A stretch of DNA of 8,873 nt from Candidatus Aphodoplasma excrementigallinarum (GTDB lineage Bacteria; Bacillota; Clostridia; UBA1381; UMGS1253): NCBI GenBank assembly GCA_018713805.1, contig DVOF01000206.1, positions 1-8,873 on the forward strand, given 5' to 3'. Each line of letters opens with the position of its first letter. The stretch's first letter is position 1. Shown here in pieces: positions 1 through 5,496 of this stretch. The notes below the pieces were generated by a model that worked only from the letters and a program-made list of their open reading frames with translations, searched no databases and had not been told where the DNA came from. The translations under genes were made by a program, and so were the position numbers.

Positions 1-1
1 T

Positions 2-241
2 GAGATTACGCGTCAGGAAGCGGCTGTTATGCTTTATCGTACCGCTAATGTTCTTGGATATGATACTGCGTCCTATGCCACAGACCATAGCGGCGTAGCA
101 AATTGGGCTATCGAAGGCGTGGATTTTGTAACAACAAAAGGTGTCATGAACGGCACAGGTGATGGATTTGATCCCGAGGGGAAATACACGAAGGAACAGG
201 CAATTTTAACAATGGTACGTTTCATTGAGCGCGTAAATTGA
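2..241 (+). CDS. SLH-domain protein, C-terminal fragment (5' end outside window)
   Basis: The reading frame is open from the left edge and ends in TGA at 239-241, so only the last 79 residues are visible. They carry the pattern of an S-layer homology repeat: a WA-x-EGV-x-F-x-TTKGVMNGTG stretch, then F-x-P-x-G-x-YTKEQAI and a final MVRFIERV. The fragment begins with a TRQEAAVMLYRTA stretch that is the end of the preceding SLH repeat. SLH repeats normally occur in threes and bind secondary cell-wall polymers, anchoring exported proteins to the cell surface of Firmicutes. The rest of the protein, and so its enzymatic or structural role, lies upstream and cannot be judged. It is the only plus-strand gene in the window and converges on the toxin gene, so it probably belongs to the host chromosome or a different unit from the minus-strand operon. 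Confidence 0.85.
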   Translation, partial: EITRQEAAVMLYRTANVLGYDTASYATDHSGVANWAIEGVDFVTTKGVMNGTGDGFDPEGKYTKEQAILTMVRFIERVN

Positions 242-322
242 CTTGGCAGTATTGCACGAAGTCTTTGAATTGCGGTATTTTCTGGACGTAAGAACGGCCA
301 AGTAAGTTTTTAAACAAAGAAT

Positions 323-352
323 AAGCATACCGCTTTATGAAGTGGTATGCTT
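323..352. terminator. Bidirectional hairpin terminator between convergent genes
   Basis: A 13-bp stem (AAGCATACCGCTT paired with AAGTGGTATGCTT, one G-U pair) encloses a TATG loop. It lies between the stop of the plus-strand SLH gene (241) and the stop of the minus-strand toxin (391). On the minus strand the stem is followed by a T-rich run (ATTCTTTGTTTAAAAA). On the plus strand only TTT follows, so termination is probably stronger for the toxin transcript. The rest of 242-390 shows no gene. Confidence 0.7.
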
Positions 353-390
353 TAAACTGTTAAATGAAGCGTGCCCTTGCTGCACGTATG

Positions 391-702
391 CTATCCGATT
401 ATTCTCCCATAGTCCCGCTTTGCATAAAGCACGCTGGCAACCGTAACGCACTTCTGCGCTTCGTCCGCCCAATAAAACATCATATAATTTTTAACTACCA
501 GTTTCCGGTACTCTTTTTCCAACGGACGAATAGGCGTATATACCGCACTCGCATATGGATAGTCGCCAAGCGTATCCGCAGCGGTGATAAACTGTTTGGC
601 CAAGCGGGCTGCAGCCATAGGATTGCACAAGTCCTTACTGATATAGCGGACAATCTCGTGCATATCCTTTGCTGCAATCGGCAGAAATTCCACTTTATAC
701 AT
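391..702 (-). CDS. RelE/ParE-family toxin
   Basis: This 103-residue protein has the size and pattern of RelE/ParE superfamily toxins. It begins MYKVEFLPIAAKDM, followed by a helical region with DMHEIVRYISKDL. The C-terminal half carries EYRKLVVKNYMMFYW (about 64-78) and SVLYAKRDYGRII (about 90-102), the conserved strands and Arg/Tyr/Asp residues of this fold. Family members either cleave ribosome-bound mRNA (RelE) or poison DNA gyrase (ParE); the sequence alone does not decide which. The open frame extends 21 codons further upstream, but those codons lie inside the antitoxin gene and give no family similarity. The ATG at 702 overlaps the antitoxin stop by 8 nt, the usual translationally coupled arrangement. 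It is expected to be neutralised by the product of 695-973. Confidence 0.88.
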   Translation of the reverse strand: MYKVEFLPIAAKDMHEIVRYISKDLCNPMAAARLAKQFITAADTLGDYPYASAVYTPIRPLEKEYRKLVVKNYMMFYWADEAQKCVTVASVLYAKRDYGRIIG

Positions 703-973
703 CCTCAGATTCCCCAATCGTATCGCGAAGCGACCGCAGCACATCTTTCGGAGAATAACGTACATCGTTTATCTGCGCTTCTTTTTCCGCTTCCTGCAGT
801 TTGCAGTACACTTCGCTCTCAAACTGCAAATTTTCATAGGCTTCCATACTCAAGACAACCATATCGCCGTATCCGTTCTTCGTCAGAAATACCGGCTGCT
901 GTGTTTCATGTACGGTTCTTGAAATTTCGGCAAAATTGTTTCTTAAATCAGATACCGGACGAATTGATTTCAT
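695..973 (-). CDS. Phd/YefM-family antitoxin
   Basis: This 92-residue protein begins MKSIRPVSDLRNNFAEISRT, the classic N-terminal DNA-binding region of Phd/YefM antitoxins. PVFLTKNGYGDMVVLSMEAYENL (about 26-48) follows, the conserved fold core. The acidic C-terminal part (about 49-92, QEAEKEAQ then SPKDVLRSLRD) would wrap the toxin. A GTG nine bases upstream is also in frame, but it abuts the AGGAGG ribosome-binding site (982-987); the ATG at 973 has an 8-nt spacer and is preferred. The gene precedes and overlaps the toxin gene. Antitoxins of this family repress their own promoter, and an AT-rich inverted repeat lies just upstream at 1002-1019. The pair could stabilise a mobile element or be a chromosomal remnant. 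Confidence 0.9.
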   Translation of the reverse strand: MKSIRPVSDLRNNFAEISRTVHETQQPVFLTKNGYGDMVVLSMEAYENLQFESEVYCKLQEAEKEAQINDVRYSPKDVLRSLRDTIGESEDV

Positions 974-981
974 CCGTGACA

Positions 982-987
982 CCTCCT
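982..987 (-). promoter_or_regulatory. Ribosome-binding site deciding the antitoxin start
   Basis: A perfect AGGAGG on the minus strand sits 8 nt before the ATG at 973. It directly abuts the upstream in-frame GTG at 982, which rules that codon out as a practical start. Confidence 0.8.
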
Positions 988-1001
988 ACCAATATTTTAG
1001 C

Positions 1002-1019
1002 ATAATTATGATAAATTAT
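1002..1019. promoter_or_regulatory. Candidate promoter/operator of the toxin-antitoxin pair
   Basis: ATAATT and AATTAT form a perfect 6-bp inverted repeat separated by ATGATA, about 30 nt upstream of the antitoxin start. On the minus strand the region contains -10-like TATGCT and a possible TTGCAG -35 element at 1025-1030, though the spacing is not ideal. Phd/YefM antitoxins bind palindromes of this kind to repress their own operon. AT-rich palindromes arise easily by chance, so this is a positional inference. Confidence 0.4.
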
Positions 1020-1053
1020 CGAGCCTGCAACCTGGAATTTTTGAAAACATAAG

Positions 1054-1080
1054 AAAAAAGCCCGCAAAAGCGGGCTTTTT
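1054..1080 (-). terminator. Rho-independent terminator of the long minus-strand operon
   Basis: GCCCGC (1060-1065) pairs with GCGGGC (1070-1075) around an AAAA loop, flanked by A6 and T5, so the A-T pairs extend the stem. Read on the minus strand the hairpin is followed by TTTTTTCTTATGTTTTC, a strong U-tract. It lies 35 nt beyond the stop of the last operon gene (1116) and insulates the toxin-antitoxin promoter from read-through. The symmetric A/T flanks could also permit plus-strand termination. Confidence 0.92.
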
Positions 1081-1115
1081 GTGCGTGGTAGCTATCAACG
1101 TATGTACAAGCTGGG

Positions 1116-1571
1116 TTACTCACCCTCCTTATGCAATAGTTCATTCAGAGCGGCCAGCAATTTATGCTGCGTCTTAAATGTTTTCTTTTCAGCGTATTTC
1201 TTTAATCGTTCTTTGGCGGCGTCGGAGTGATGGTGCTCTAAAAAAGACATCATACTTTCCGGGTTATACTCCGCCAGCTTGTCCAAATCGACGCGCACCA
1301 CGGGAATGCCCACAAACCCGGAAAGGATTATGGAAATATCTTCTTTGATAAGGCCGTTATTCCGCAGGCACTTTAAAATTCCAATGTTCTCCGAGTAATC
1401 TTTGATTGCCGTCATATCGAGGTCTAAATTTGCGTCATTTTCAAAAATATTTACCGTGGCGGTCATATAGGGCGCGCCGTCGCTGTCATAGAGAGAAATG
1501 GAAAGTGCCTGACTGAGATACATACCAAAGTGCAGCGTGAATTCTCTCCCTCGAAACTGGATGTTTTTCAA
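1116..1571 (-). CDS. DUF4313-like protein, function unknown
   Basis: I place the start at TTG 1569-1571, because a perfect AGGAGG (1580-1585) precedes it by 8 nt. The longer frame from an ATG at 1613 would overlap the upstream gene by 26 nt and has no such site. The resulting 151-residue protein begins MKNIQFRGREFTLHFGMY. It continues with a strand-rich core (SISLYDSDGAPYMTATVNI, about 24-42), then ENIGILKCLRNNGLI and LSGFVGIPVVRVDLDKLAEYNP (about 83-104). This order resembles DUF4313 proteins, which are common accessory genes of clostridial conjugative elements and have no known function. The last 45 residues are charged and helical (KERLKKYAEKK) and look longer than in typical family members. 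It is the last gene of the operon. The family assignment is from remembered pattern and is moderate. Confidence 0.7.
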   Translation of the reverse strand: MKNIQFRGREFTLHFGMYLSQALSISLYDSDGAPYMTATVNIFENDANLDLDMTAIKDYSENIGILKCLRNNGLIKEDISIILSGFVGIPVVRVDLDKLAEYNPESMMSFLEHHHSDAAKERLKKYAEKKTFKTQHKLLAALNELLHKEGE

Positions 1572-1579
1572 AATATCAG

Positions 1580-1585
1580 CCTCCT
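1580..1585 (-). promoter_or_regulatory. Ribosome-binding site supporting a TTG start
   Basis: A perfect AGGAGG on the minus strand lies 8 nt before TTG 1571-1569. It lies just past the stop of the upstream gene (1588) and selects the TTG over the in-frame ATG at 1613. Confidence 0.8.
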
Positions 1586-1587
1586 GT

Positions 1588-2193
1588 CTATAATTCCAAT
1601 ATAGATTTTCCAAAGATTTTCTGGAACAGCTCGACTACGCGGTTCGCGACTATGCTGGACGGCGGGTATCTCTCCGATGCTATACTCCATTGCAGCAGTT
1701 CTTCCTCGTCGATATGATACGGGGAATCCACGCGGAAACGGTTCCCGTCATAGTGCGGCGCTGAATACGAAAAAATTTCTTTCATCTCCTTCTGTGACTT
1801 GGCCGCACGGATGAAGTCCAGCTTTTTCATAAATACGGTCCGTATTATCGGGCTTTCGCAATAGAAATGCGCCATCAGATTGTCCGTATATTGCAGCAGG
1901 CGAAAAACGCCTTTAAGCCGCAGCTCTATTACTTTTTCGGGGGAATTTGCCTGTTCTATCTGCACCAGAGCATCGATTGCGTTTGAGAGCAGCTCGTCGG
2001 GCATTTTGGTAAGGCCGAGTTTTTGCCGAAGTGTTTTGCATAGCGTGTCGGTGATACTCTCTACAAAAAAGAAGAACGCGCTCACCTCTTTCATGCGTTT
2101 TTTTGCAGATGTTAATTTGAACAATTCTCGTGCGCTTCCCTTATTTGACGGCCGCGGCTCTGTGCCGCAGTAATCACAGATTACGGTTTGCAT
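1588..2193 (-). CDS. Orphan protein of 201 residues with an N-terminal CxxC
   Basis: I do not recognise this family. The protein starts MQTVICDYCGTEPRP, a single CxxC knuckle (Cys6, Cys9) without an evident second pair, so a zinc site would need help from elsewhere or from a dimer partner. The remainder is mostly helical and soluble, with no signal peptide. The one hydrophobic patch (SAFFFFVESI, about 38-47) is too short and too polar at its ends for a membrane segment. The C-terminal part contains HIDEEELLQWSIASERYPP and ends VVELFQKIFGKSILEL. AGGAG lies 5 nt before the ATG at 2193, and the downstream gene starts 16 nt after its stop. GC content is visibly lower than in the helicase and primase genes. 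It is probably an accessory gene of the element. Confidence 0.75.
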   Translation of the reverse strand: MQTVICDYCGTEPRPSNKGSARELFKLTSAKKRMKEVSAFFFFVESITDTLCKTLRQKLGLTKMPDELLSNAIDALVQIEQANSPEKVIELRLKGVFRLLQYTDNLMAHFYCESPIIRTVFMKKLDFIRAAKSQKEMKEIFSYSAPHYDGNRFRVDSPYHIDEEELLQWSIASERYPPSSIVANRVVELFQKIFGKSILEL

Positions 2194-2248
2194 ACTTGCT
2201 CCTGTCTATCGGCGGTACGCATAGGGGAAGGGATACCCCGTCCCCCGC

Positions 2249-2734
2249 CTACTGCCGTTTTTCACAAAATGAGATACTCACCCGCACGATCTGTCCGCTC
2301 ACATCGCGCATGGCCGCGCCTTCGTACTTGCCCGGGCCGCAGCCTGAACGGCACGAAGCGCCGCAGAGTAGCGTGTCGGCTTCAAAAAGACGCATGCTGG
2401 CGCGCCAGCAGCAGTCGTACCGCTCGCCTTCCCATGACTCATGATTGTAAGTCCCCTCATCGATCAGAGCGGCAATGCCATCGGTTTCAATGATGAAACG
2501 CTGCTGCTCCTGCATGGGCCAATTTGCCATATGATGCGTTATGCAAAGCTTTGTCACACGGCCGTGGTCGGGATCAGCCCCCGTCCGCGATACGGATGCG
2601 TACCAGAGGCCCATTTTTACATTATCGACCGTGAAGCCCCGGCTGTCGCCTATGTCAAACTTGGGATCGGATACGCGCAGTTTACCGCTGCATGCCCAAA
2701 AGGGGTCTGGCAGCGCATAGGATGTTTCTTTCAA
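2249..2734 (-). CDS. Cysteine-rich accessory protein, DUF4241-like pattern
   Basis: The start is TTG (2732-2734), with a perfect AGGAGG (2743-2748) 8 nt upstream; no better ATG exists nearby. The 161-residue protein has the order GKLRVSDPKF (about 17-26), NVKMGLWYASV (about 38-48), GRVTKLCITH (about 58-67), ETDGIAALIDEGTY (about 83-96), YDCC (about 106-109), SGCGPGKYEGAA (about 130-141) and a final GQIVRVSISF. I recall a similar succession (SDP, VKxGxWxA, RVxxL, a V-D-x-G-x-A-x-x-D-x-x-Y block, then SG-x-G-x-G-x-Y) in DUF4241-like proteins of phages and mobile elements, whose function is unknown. Cysteines at 15, 64, 108, 109, 124, 128 and 132 could bind metal. It follows the methyltransferase stop by 14 nt and is probably co-translated with it. 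The family link is tentative. Confidence 0.72.
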   Translation of the reverse strand: MKETSYALPDPFWACSGKLRVSDPKFDIGDSRGFTVDNVKMGLWYASVSRTGADPDHGRVTKLCITHHMANWPMQEQQRFIIETDGIAALIDEGTYNHESWEGERYDCCWRASMRLFEADTLLCGASCRSGCGPGKYEGAAMRDVSGQIVRVSISFCEKRQ

Positions 2735-2742
2735 TCAATACA

Positions 2743-2748
2743 CCTCCT
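2743..2748 (-). promoter_or_regulatory. Ribosome-binding site supporting a TTG start
   Basis: AGGAGG on the minus strand immediately follows the methyltransferase stop (2749-2751) and sits 8 nt before TTG 2734-2732. This fixes an unusual start for the cysteine-rich gene. Confidence 0.8.
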
Positions 2749-3810
2749 TTACGCTGTTTCATAATTTAGGCCATAGACTCCGCTACCGTAATTGATATAC
2801 TGATCGCTGTGTTCGTAGACGACCGCCCGAATCCTGTCGCGGTAATGGCTGTTACGCACGGCTTTCGGGTGCCCGCTCAGTTTGTCTGCAATGTCGCAAA
2901 GCCTGGCTTTGCCGCCCATTGACTCCATTACCGCGCGCACAAGCTGGTGCCAGGTCAGGCTCCGGTCGTTGCGCTGCAGCAGGGACACGGACAAATGTAC
3001 TGGTTTTGTTATCTGAATCAGCAGGCTGTCCTCCTTATGCATCAACAGCAGATATTCCGTCACGATCGGGATGATCGGTTTGGAGTTGTGATAGCTGCGG
3101 CTGTCCGAACTGCAATTAAACTGCGCCTTGACGAGAAAACTTTCAAATTTTCCGATTTTCAGCATATCGCTTTGAATCGAATGGAACATGCCGTTTTCTT
3201 TGATATCGCCGACGAGCACGGCCAGCCAACCGTCCTTACGCAGCGCCAGGTAGCAGGACTTGACCGCATAGTTGAGTTTATCGATGTAATCGCTATAGCT
3301 GTGACACCGCGACAGGTCGTCCGGGTGCGGCTTGCTGCCCCACACCGCGCCGGAATAGCGGATGATCGAACTATAGGGCGGATGCAGGAATACCAGATCG
3401 CCGGACCCGCGGAACTCGTCTTGTAAGATGTCCCAGCCGCCTGTGCCGCAGTTGGGATTTGGGTTTAAGTCATAAAGTTCTGCGCGGATACCAAGCGCGT
3501 TTGCTACGGCCTGCGCCGTACCGGAGCCGCTCATGGGGTCGATCAATGTAAAATCCCGGACGCTCTTGCGGTGATACCGCTTATGCTCCAGTACATAGCT
3601 TGCAACTGCATGGATCACACGCGGCGAACAGTTGCCGGCCCAATGATTGTCCCCGCCCATGCCGCGGGCGGGGAAGGCCATAAAGCTTGTAAGGCTGCGG
3701 CCCAGGCGCTGTGTCAGTTCCTGCGTGCCGAGCTGCTGAACGATGGCGCGCCAGCCGTCGCCGAACTCTTGCTGTAAAAGCCAGGCTGCGCGCTTTATTT
3801 GGGCTTGCAT
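2749..3810 (-). CDS. DNA N4/N6 methyltransferase with C-terminal winged-helix-like domain
   Basis: This 353-residue protein carries the S-adenosylmethionine motif DPMSGSGT (91-98), an acidic motif II (ELYDLNP, Asp114) and the catalytic tetrad HPPY (143-146, preceded by GDLVFL). These are the marks of an amino-methyltransferase that modifies adenine-N6 or cytosine-N4 in DNA. Motif I lies before motif IV with little between, and the recognition region probably follows (about 205-250). HPPY is a variant of the common D/N/S-PPY. The N-terminal part has GDNHWAGNCSPRVIHAVA, as often seen before motif I. Residues about 285-350 look like an added winged helix (SLTWHQLVRAVMESMGG, then LCDIADKL and GSGVYGL). 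AGGAGG lies 6 nt before the ATG at 3810. No restriction endonuclease gene is visible nearby, so it is probably an orphan enzyme protecting or marking element DNA. Target base and site are not predictable. Confidence 0.9.
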   Translation of the reverse strand: MQAQIKRAAWLLQQEFGDGWRAIVQQLGTQELTQRLGRSLTSFMAFPARGMGGDNHWAGNCSPRVIHAVASYVLEHKRYHRKSVRDFTLIDPMSGSGTAQAVANALGIRAELYDLNPNPNCGTGGWDILQDEFRGSGDLVFLHPPYSSIIRYSGAVWGSKPHPDDLSRCHSYSDYIDKLNYAVKSCYLALRKDGWLAVLVGDIKENGMFHSIQSDMLKIGKFESFLVKAQFNCSSDSRSYHNSKPIIPIVTEYLLLMHKEDSLLIQITKPVHLSVSLLQRNDRSLTWHQLVRAVMESMGGKARLCDIADKLSGHPKAVRNSHYRDRIRAVVYEHSDQYINYGSGVYGLNYETA

Positions 3811-3852
3811 GGTACGCCTCCTTATGGGATAAATTTAAAGCTTACGCTCCAC

Positions 3853-4308
3853 TCAAACGGCGTCCCCGCGCAAAAGCTGTGCGGAAGCGGATAGCCGGCC
3901 TTCTGAAACGCGGCGCCGAAGCAACCCTCTTTTATACAGGATATAGGTAAACTGCCCATCCCTGCCGCGAAACAGGTTCTTGACCGTGTATTCGCCTTTG
4001 GAGTGTCCGACTCTGACCTTGTCGCCAATCCGGTATTTGGCCTGACGCAGCGCGTCGAGCCGGTTTTCAAGCTGCTGTTTGTATGTCCGCACCAGCTTTG
4101 GCAGCAGCCAGTCGGGGCAGGACAACCCATTGCGGCGCACGGCAAACACGGCGTCGTGGCGGAGAATGAAATAAAAGTCGCTGTTCATGGCCCTGCGCGG
4201 GTTACGCCGCAGAATCAGGACGTCTCCCGGTACGAGCTGGTCGATATTGAACCGTTCGTGGCGCTGGATAATGTACTGTGTGCCGGTTTCGTTTTCAAGT
4301 TTAATCAT
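3853..4308 (-). CDS. Small basic hypothetical protein with SH3-like C-terminal part
   Basis: A 151-residue protein with AGGAGG 6 nt before its ATG at 4308. I do not recognise a named family. The N-terminal part has a small barrel-like stretch (NIDQLVPGDVLILRRNPRR, about 21-39, followed by FYFILRHDAVFAVRR). A basic helix follows (LVRTYKQQLENRLDALRQAKY, about 72-92). The C-terminal part YRIGDKVRVGHSKGEYTV with FTYILYKRGLL (about 92-130) resembles a KOW/SH3-type barrel that often binds nucleic acid. The protein is rich in Arg and Lys, which agrees with nucleic-acid binding, but this is inference. It sits between the primase-like and methyltransferase genes. A terminator-like hairpin precedes it, so it may be expressed at a lower level or from its own promoter. 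An overlapping frame at 3822-4145 is a shadow. Confidence 0.72.
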   Translation of the reverse strand: MIKLENETGTQYIIQRHERFNIDQLVPGDVLILRRNPRRAMNSDFYFILRHDAVFAVRRNGLSCPDWLLPKLVRTYKQQLENRLDALRQAKYRIGDKVRVGHSKGEYTVKNLFRGRDGQFTYILYKRGLLRRRVSEGRLSASAQLLRGDAV

Positions 4309-4342
4309 ACGTATCCTCCTTTTGAAAATAGCAATAAAAACA

Positions 4343-4366
4343 GCACAGCAAATAAAGCTGCTGTGC
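4343..4366 (-). terminator. Intra-operon terminator or attenuator hairpin
   Basis: GCACAGCA (4343-4350) and TGCTGTGC (4359-4366) form a perfect 8-bp stem with an 8-nt loop. Read on the minus strand the stem is followed by TGTTTTTATTGC, a U-rich tail. It lies 26 nt downstream of the primase-like gene stop (4393) and upstream of the ribosome-binding site of the next gene (4308), in the longest intergenic gap (84 nt) of the operon. It may split the operon into an upstream recombination/replication part and a downstream accessory part. Confidence 0.6.
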
Positions 4367-4392
4367 GTGTTAACAATAAAATTTAAGCTGTG

Positions 4393-5478
4393 TCATAGCC
4401 TGCCGTGCGTGTGCAGGGCCAGGTCGTCAATCCCTTTATAGGCTGGGTCCCAGCGGCTGCGCGTCATTGCAATGCCGTTTTCCTTCAGCAGCGTCCAAAG
4501 CGATACGAGGTTTTTTTGGACATATTCGTTTCTGTATTTGTCCATGTCAAACGCCTCAATCACCTTGACGCCGTATTCGCGGATGTACGGCAGGTATGGC
4601 AGCACGCCCTTGAATTGCGGCGTACCGCCGAGCGCGATAAACGTCTTTCCCGTCAGGGCATGGGCGACGTCCGCCTTCAATGCGCCTTCCGTAATCAGGA
4701 TTTCCTTTGCGTGCGGGTCGCCGACAAAGTGCGCCGGCGCGCCTGTTCCCAAACCGTTGGGGAGGTCGCCGCTTGCGAGCCAATAATACTTCCGCTTGTT
4801 TCCCTTTGCATAGTCCTTTCGGATTTGCAGCGCCTGTATCCGGCCTTCCTGGTCCCGGACAGGGATAAGCGTACCCGGCCAGAAGGTCAAAAAGTGAATC
4901 GACCATTCGCCCGTATCCGTCTGGTAAAACCCCGGTACGCCCTGCAAGGCATGCCCTTGCGCAAGCAGGGCTTGTGCAAGCTGGGGAAAGCCGCTGTGCG
5001 GTGTGCTGCGGTACATGTTTTTTTCTATCGCCATGGCATCAAGCCCGCGCGCTATCAGGGATTTGCGGTTAAAATCGCTTAGGCTTAACAGGTTCAGCAA
5101 GGCGGTATAGGCCGCATGGCGCACCTCGATCTCCGCCATGGGGACGGCAGGGGCGGTGGCTTTCGCCGGCGCGTCTATCCGGCGCACAGCCTTGCGGGCC
5201 TGCGCCGTGCCGCTGCCGAGCGAGGACATGATTTGCCGGTATGCCTCCTTGCGGTCAACGCCGTAGTAGGCGCTGTACAAATCGAGCATCCCGCCGCCCT
5301 CGCCGCATCGGTTGCAGCGATATACCTGCTTATCGAGGTCAATGTGCAGCCGGCCCTTCGTATCGCCGCACAGGAAACAATCCGCGTCAATCGTGTGCTG
5401 CTGCGGATGGCGGCGCAAATGCGAAAGCCTTAACAGTCTGACGACGTATAGCATATCAAACTCGAATTGGCCGTTCAT
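4393..5478 (-). CDS. CHC2-zinc-finger/Toprim primase-like protein
   Basis: This 361-residue protein has an N-terminal CHC2-type zinc finger with CFLCG (Cys34, Cys37) and YRCNRCGEGGG (Cys55, Cys58), as in bacterial DnaG, which uses it for template recognition. The middle (about 190-225) has FWPGTLIPVRDQEGRIQALQIR. The C-terminal half reads as a Toprim-like domain: ILITEGALKADVAHAL (about 260-275, Glu264), IALGG, EAFDMDKY (Asp311, Asp313) and KGIDDLAL (Asp351, Asp352). Similar compact proteins (CHC2 plus DUF3854-type Toprim) are frequent in clostridial conjugative elements and phages, where they are thought to prime element replication. It lacks the helicase-binding C-terminal domain of DnaG, so it is not the host primase. 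Start: ATG at 5478 behind a G-rich AAGGGGGC site. It begins 18 nt after the upstream frame ends and shares that operon. Confidence 0.88.
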   Translation of the reverse strand: MNGQFEFDMLYVVRLLRLSHLRRHPQQHTIDADCFLCGDTKGRLHIDLDKQVYRCNRCGEGGGMLDLYSAYYGVDRKEAYRQIMSSLGSGTAQARKAVRRIDAPAKATAPAVPMAEIEVRHAAYTALLNLLSLSDFNRKSLIARGLDAMAIEKNMYRSTPHSGFPQLAQALLAQGHALQGVPGFYQTDTGEWSIHFLTFWPGTLIPVRDQEGRIQALQIRKDYAKGNKRKYYWLASGDLPNGLGTGAPAHFVGDPHAKEILITEGALKADVAHALTGKTFIALGGTPQFKGVLPYLPYIREYGVKVIEAFDMDKYRNEYVQKNLVSLWTLLKENGIAMTRSRWDPAYKGIDDLALHTHGRL

Positions 5479-5496
5479 GTCCGCCCCCTTGCCTGT

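Noticed and set aside
241..303. Inverted repeat ACTTGGC ... GCCAAGT after the SLH gene
   Set aside because: The arms are only 7 bp and about 50 nt apart, with no T-tract. It is easily a chance match, and the real terminator-like hairpin is at 323-352.
364..1005. Plus-strand open frame of 213 codons opposite the toxin-antitoxin genes
   Set aside because: It is antisense to two well-recognised genes, has no ribosome-binding site, and its translation looks like random Arg/Ser/Pro-rich sequence.
2223..2247. G-rich then C-rich stretch between the cysteine-rich and orphan genes
   Set aside because: It can fold into an irregular GC hairpin, but it has no U-tract and the pairing is imperfect, so it is not supported as a terminator.
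2947..3426. Plus-strand open frame of 159 codons opposite the methyltransferase
   Set aside because: It is the antisense shadow of a clear methyltransferase gene in GC-rich DNA, with no family pattern.
3822..4145. Minus-strand open frame of 107 codons overlapping the small basic protein gene
   Set aside because: It lies in another frame inside 3853-4308, which has the better ribosome-binding site and a more ordinary composition.
4405..5082. Plus-strand open frame of 225 codons opposite the primase-like gene
   Set aside because: It is a shadow frame: the opposite strand encodes zinc-finger and Toprim motifs, and this frame shows no recognisable domain or start signal.
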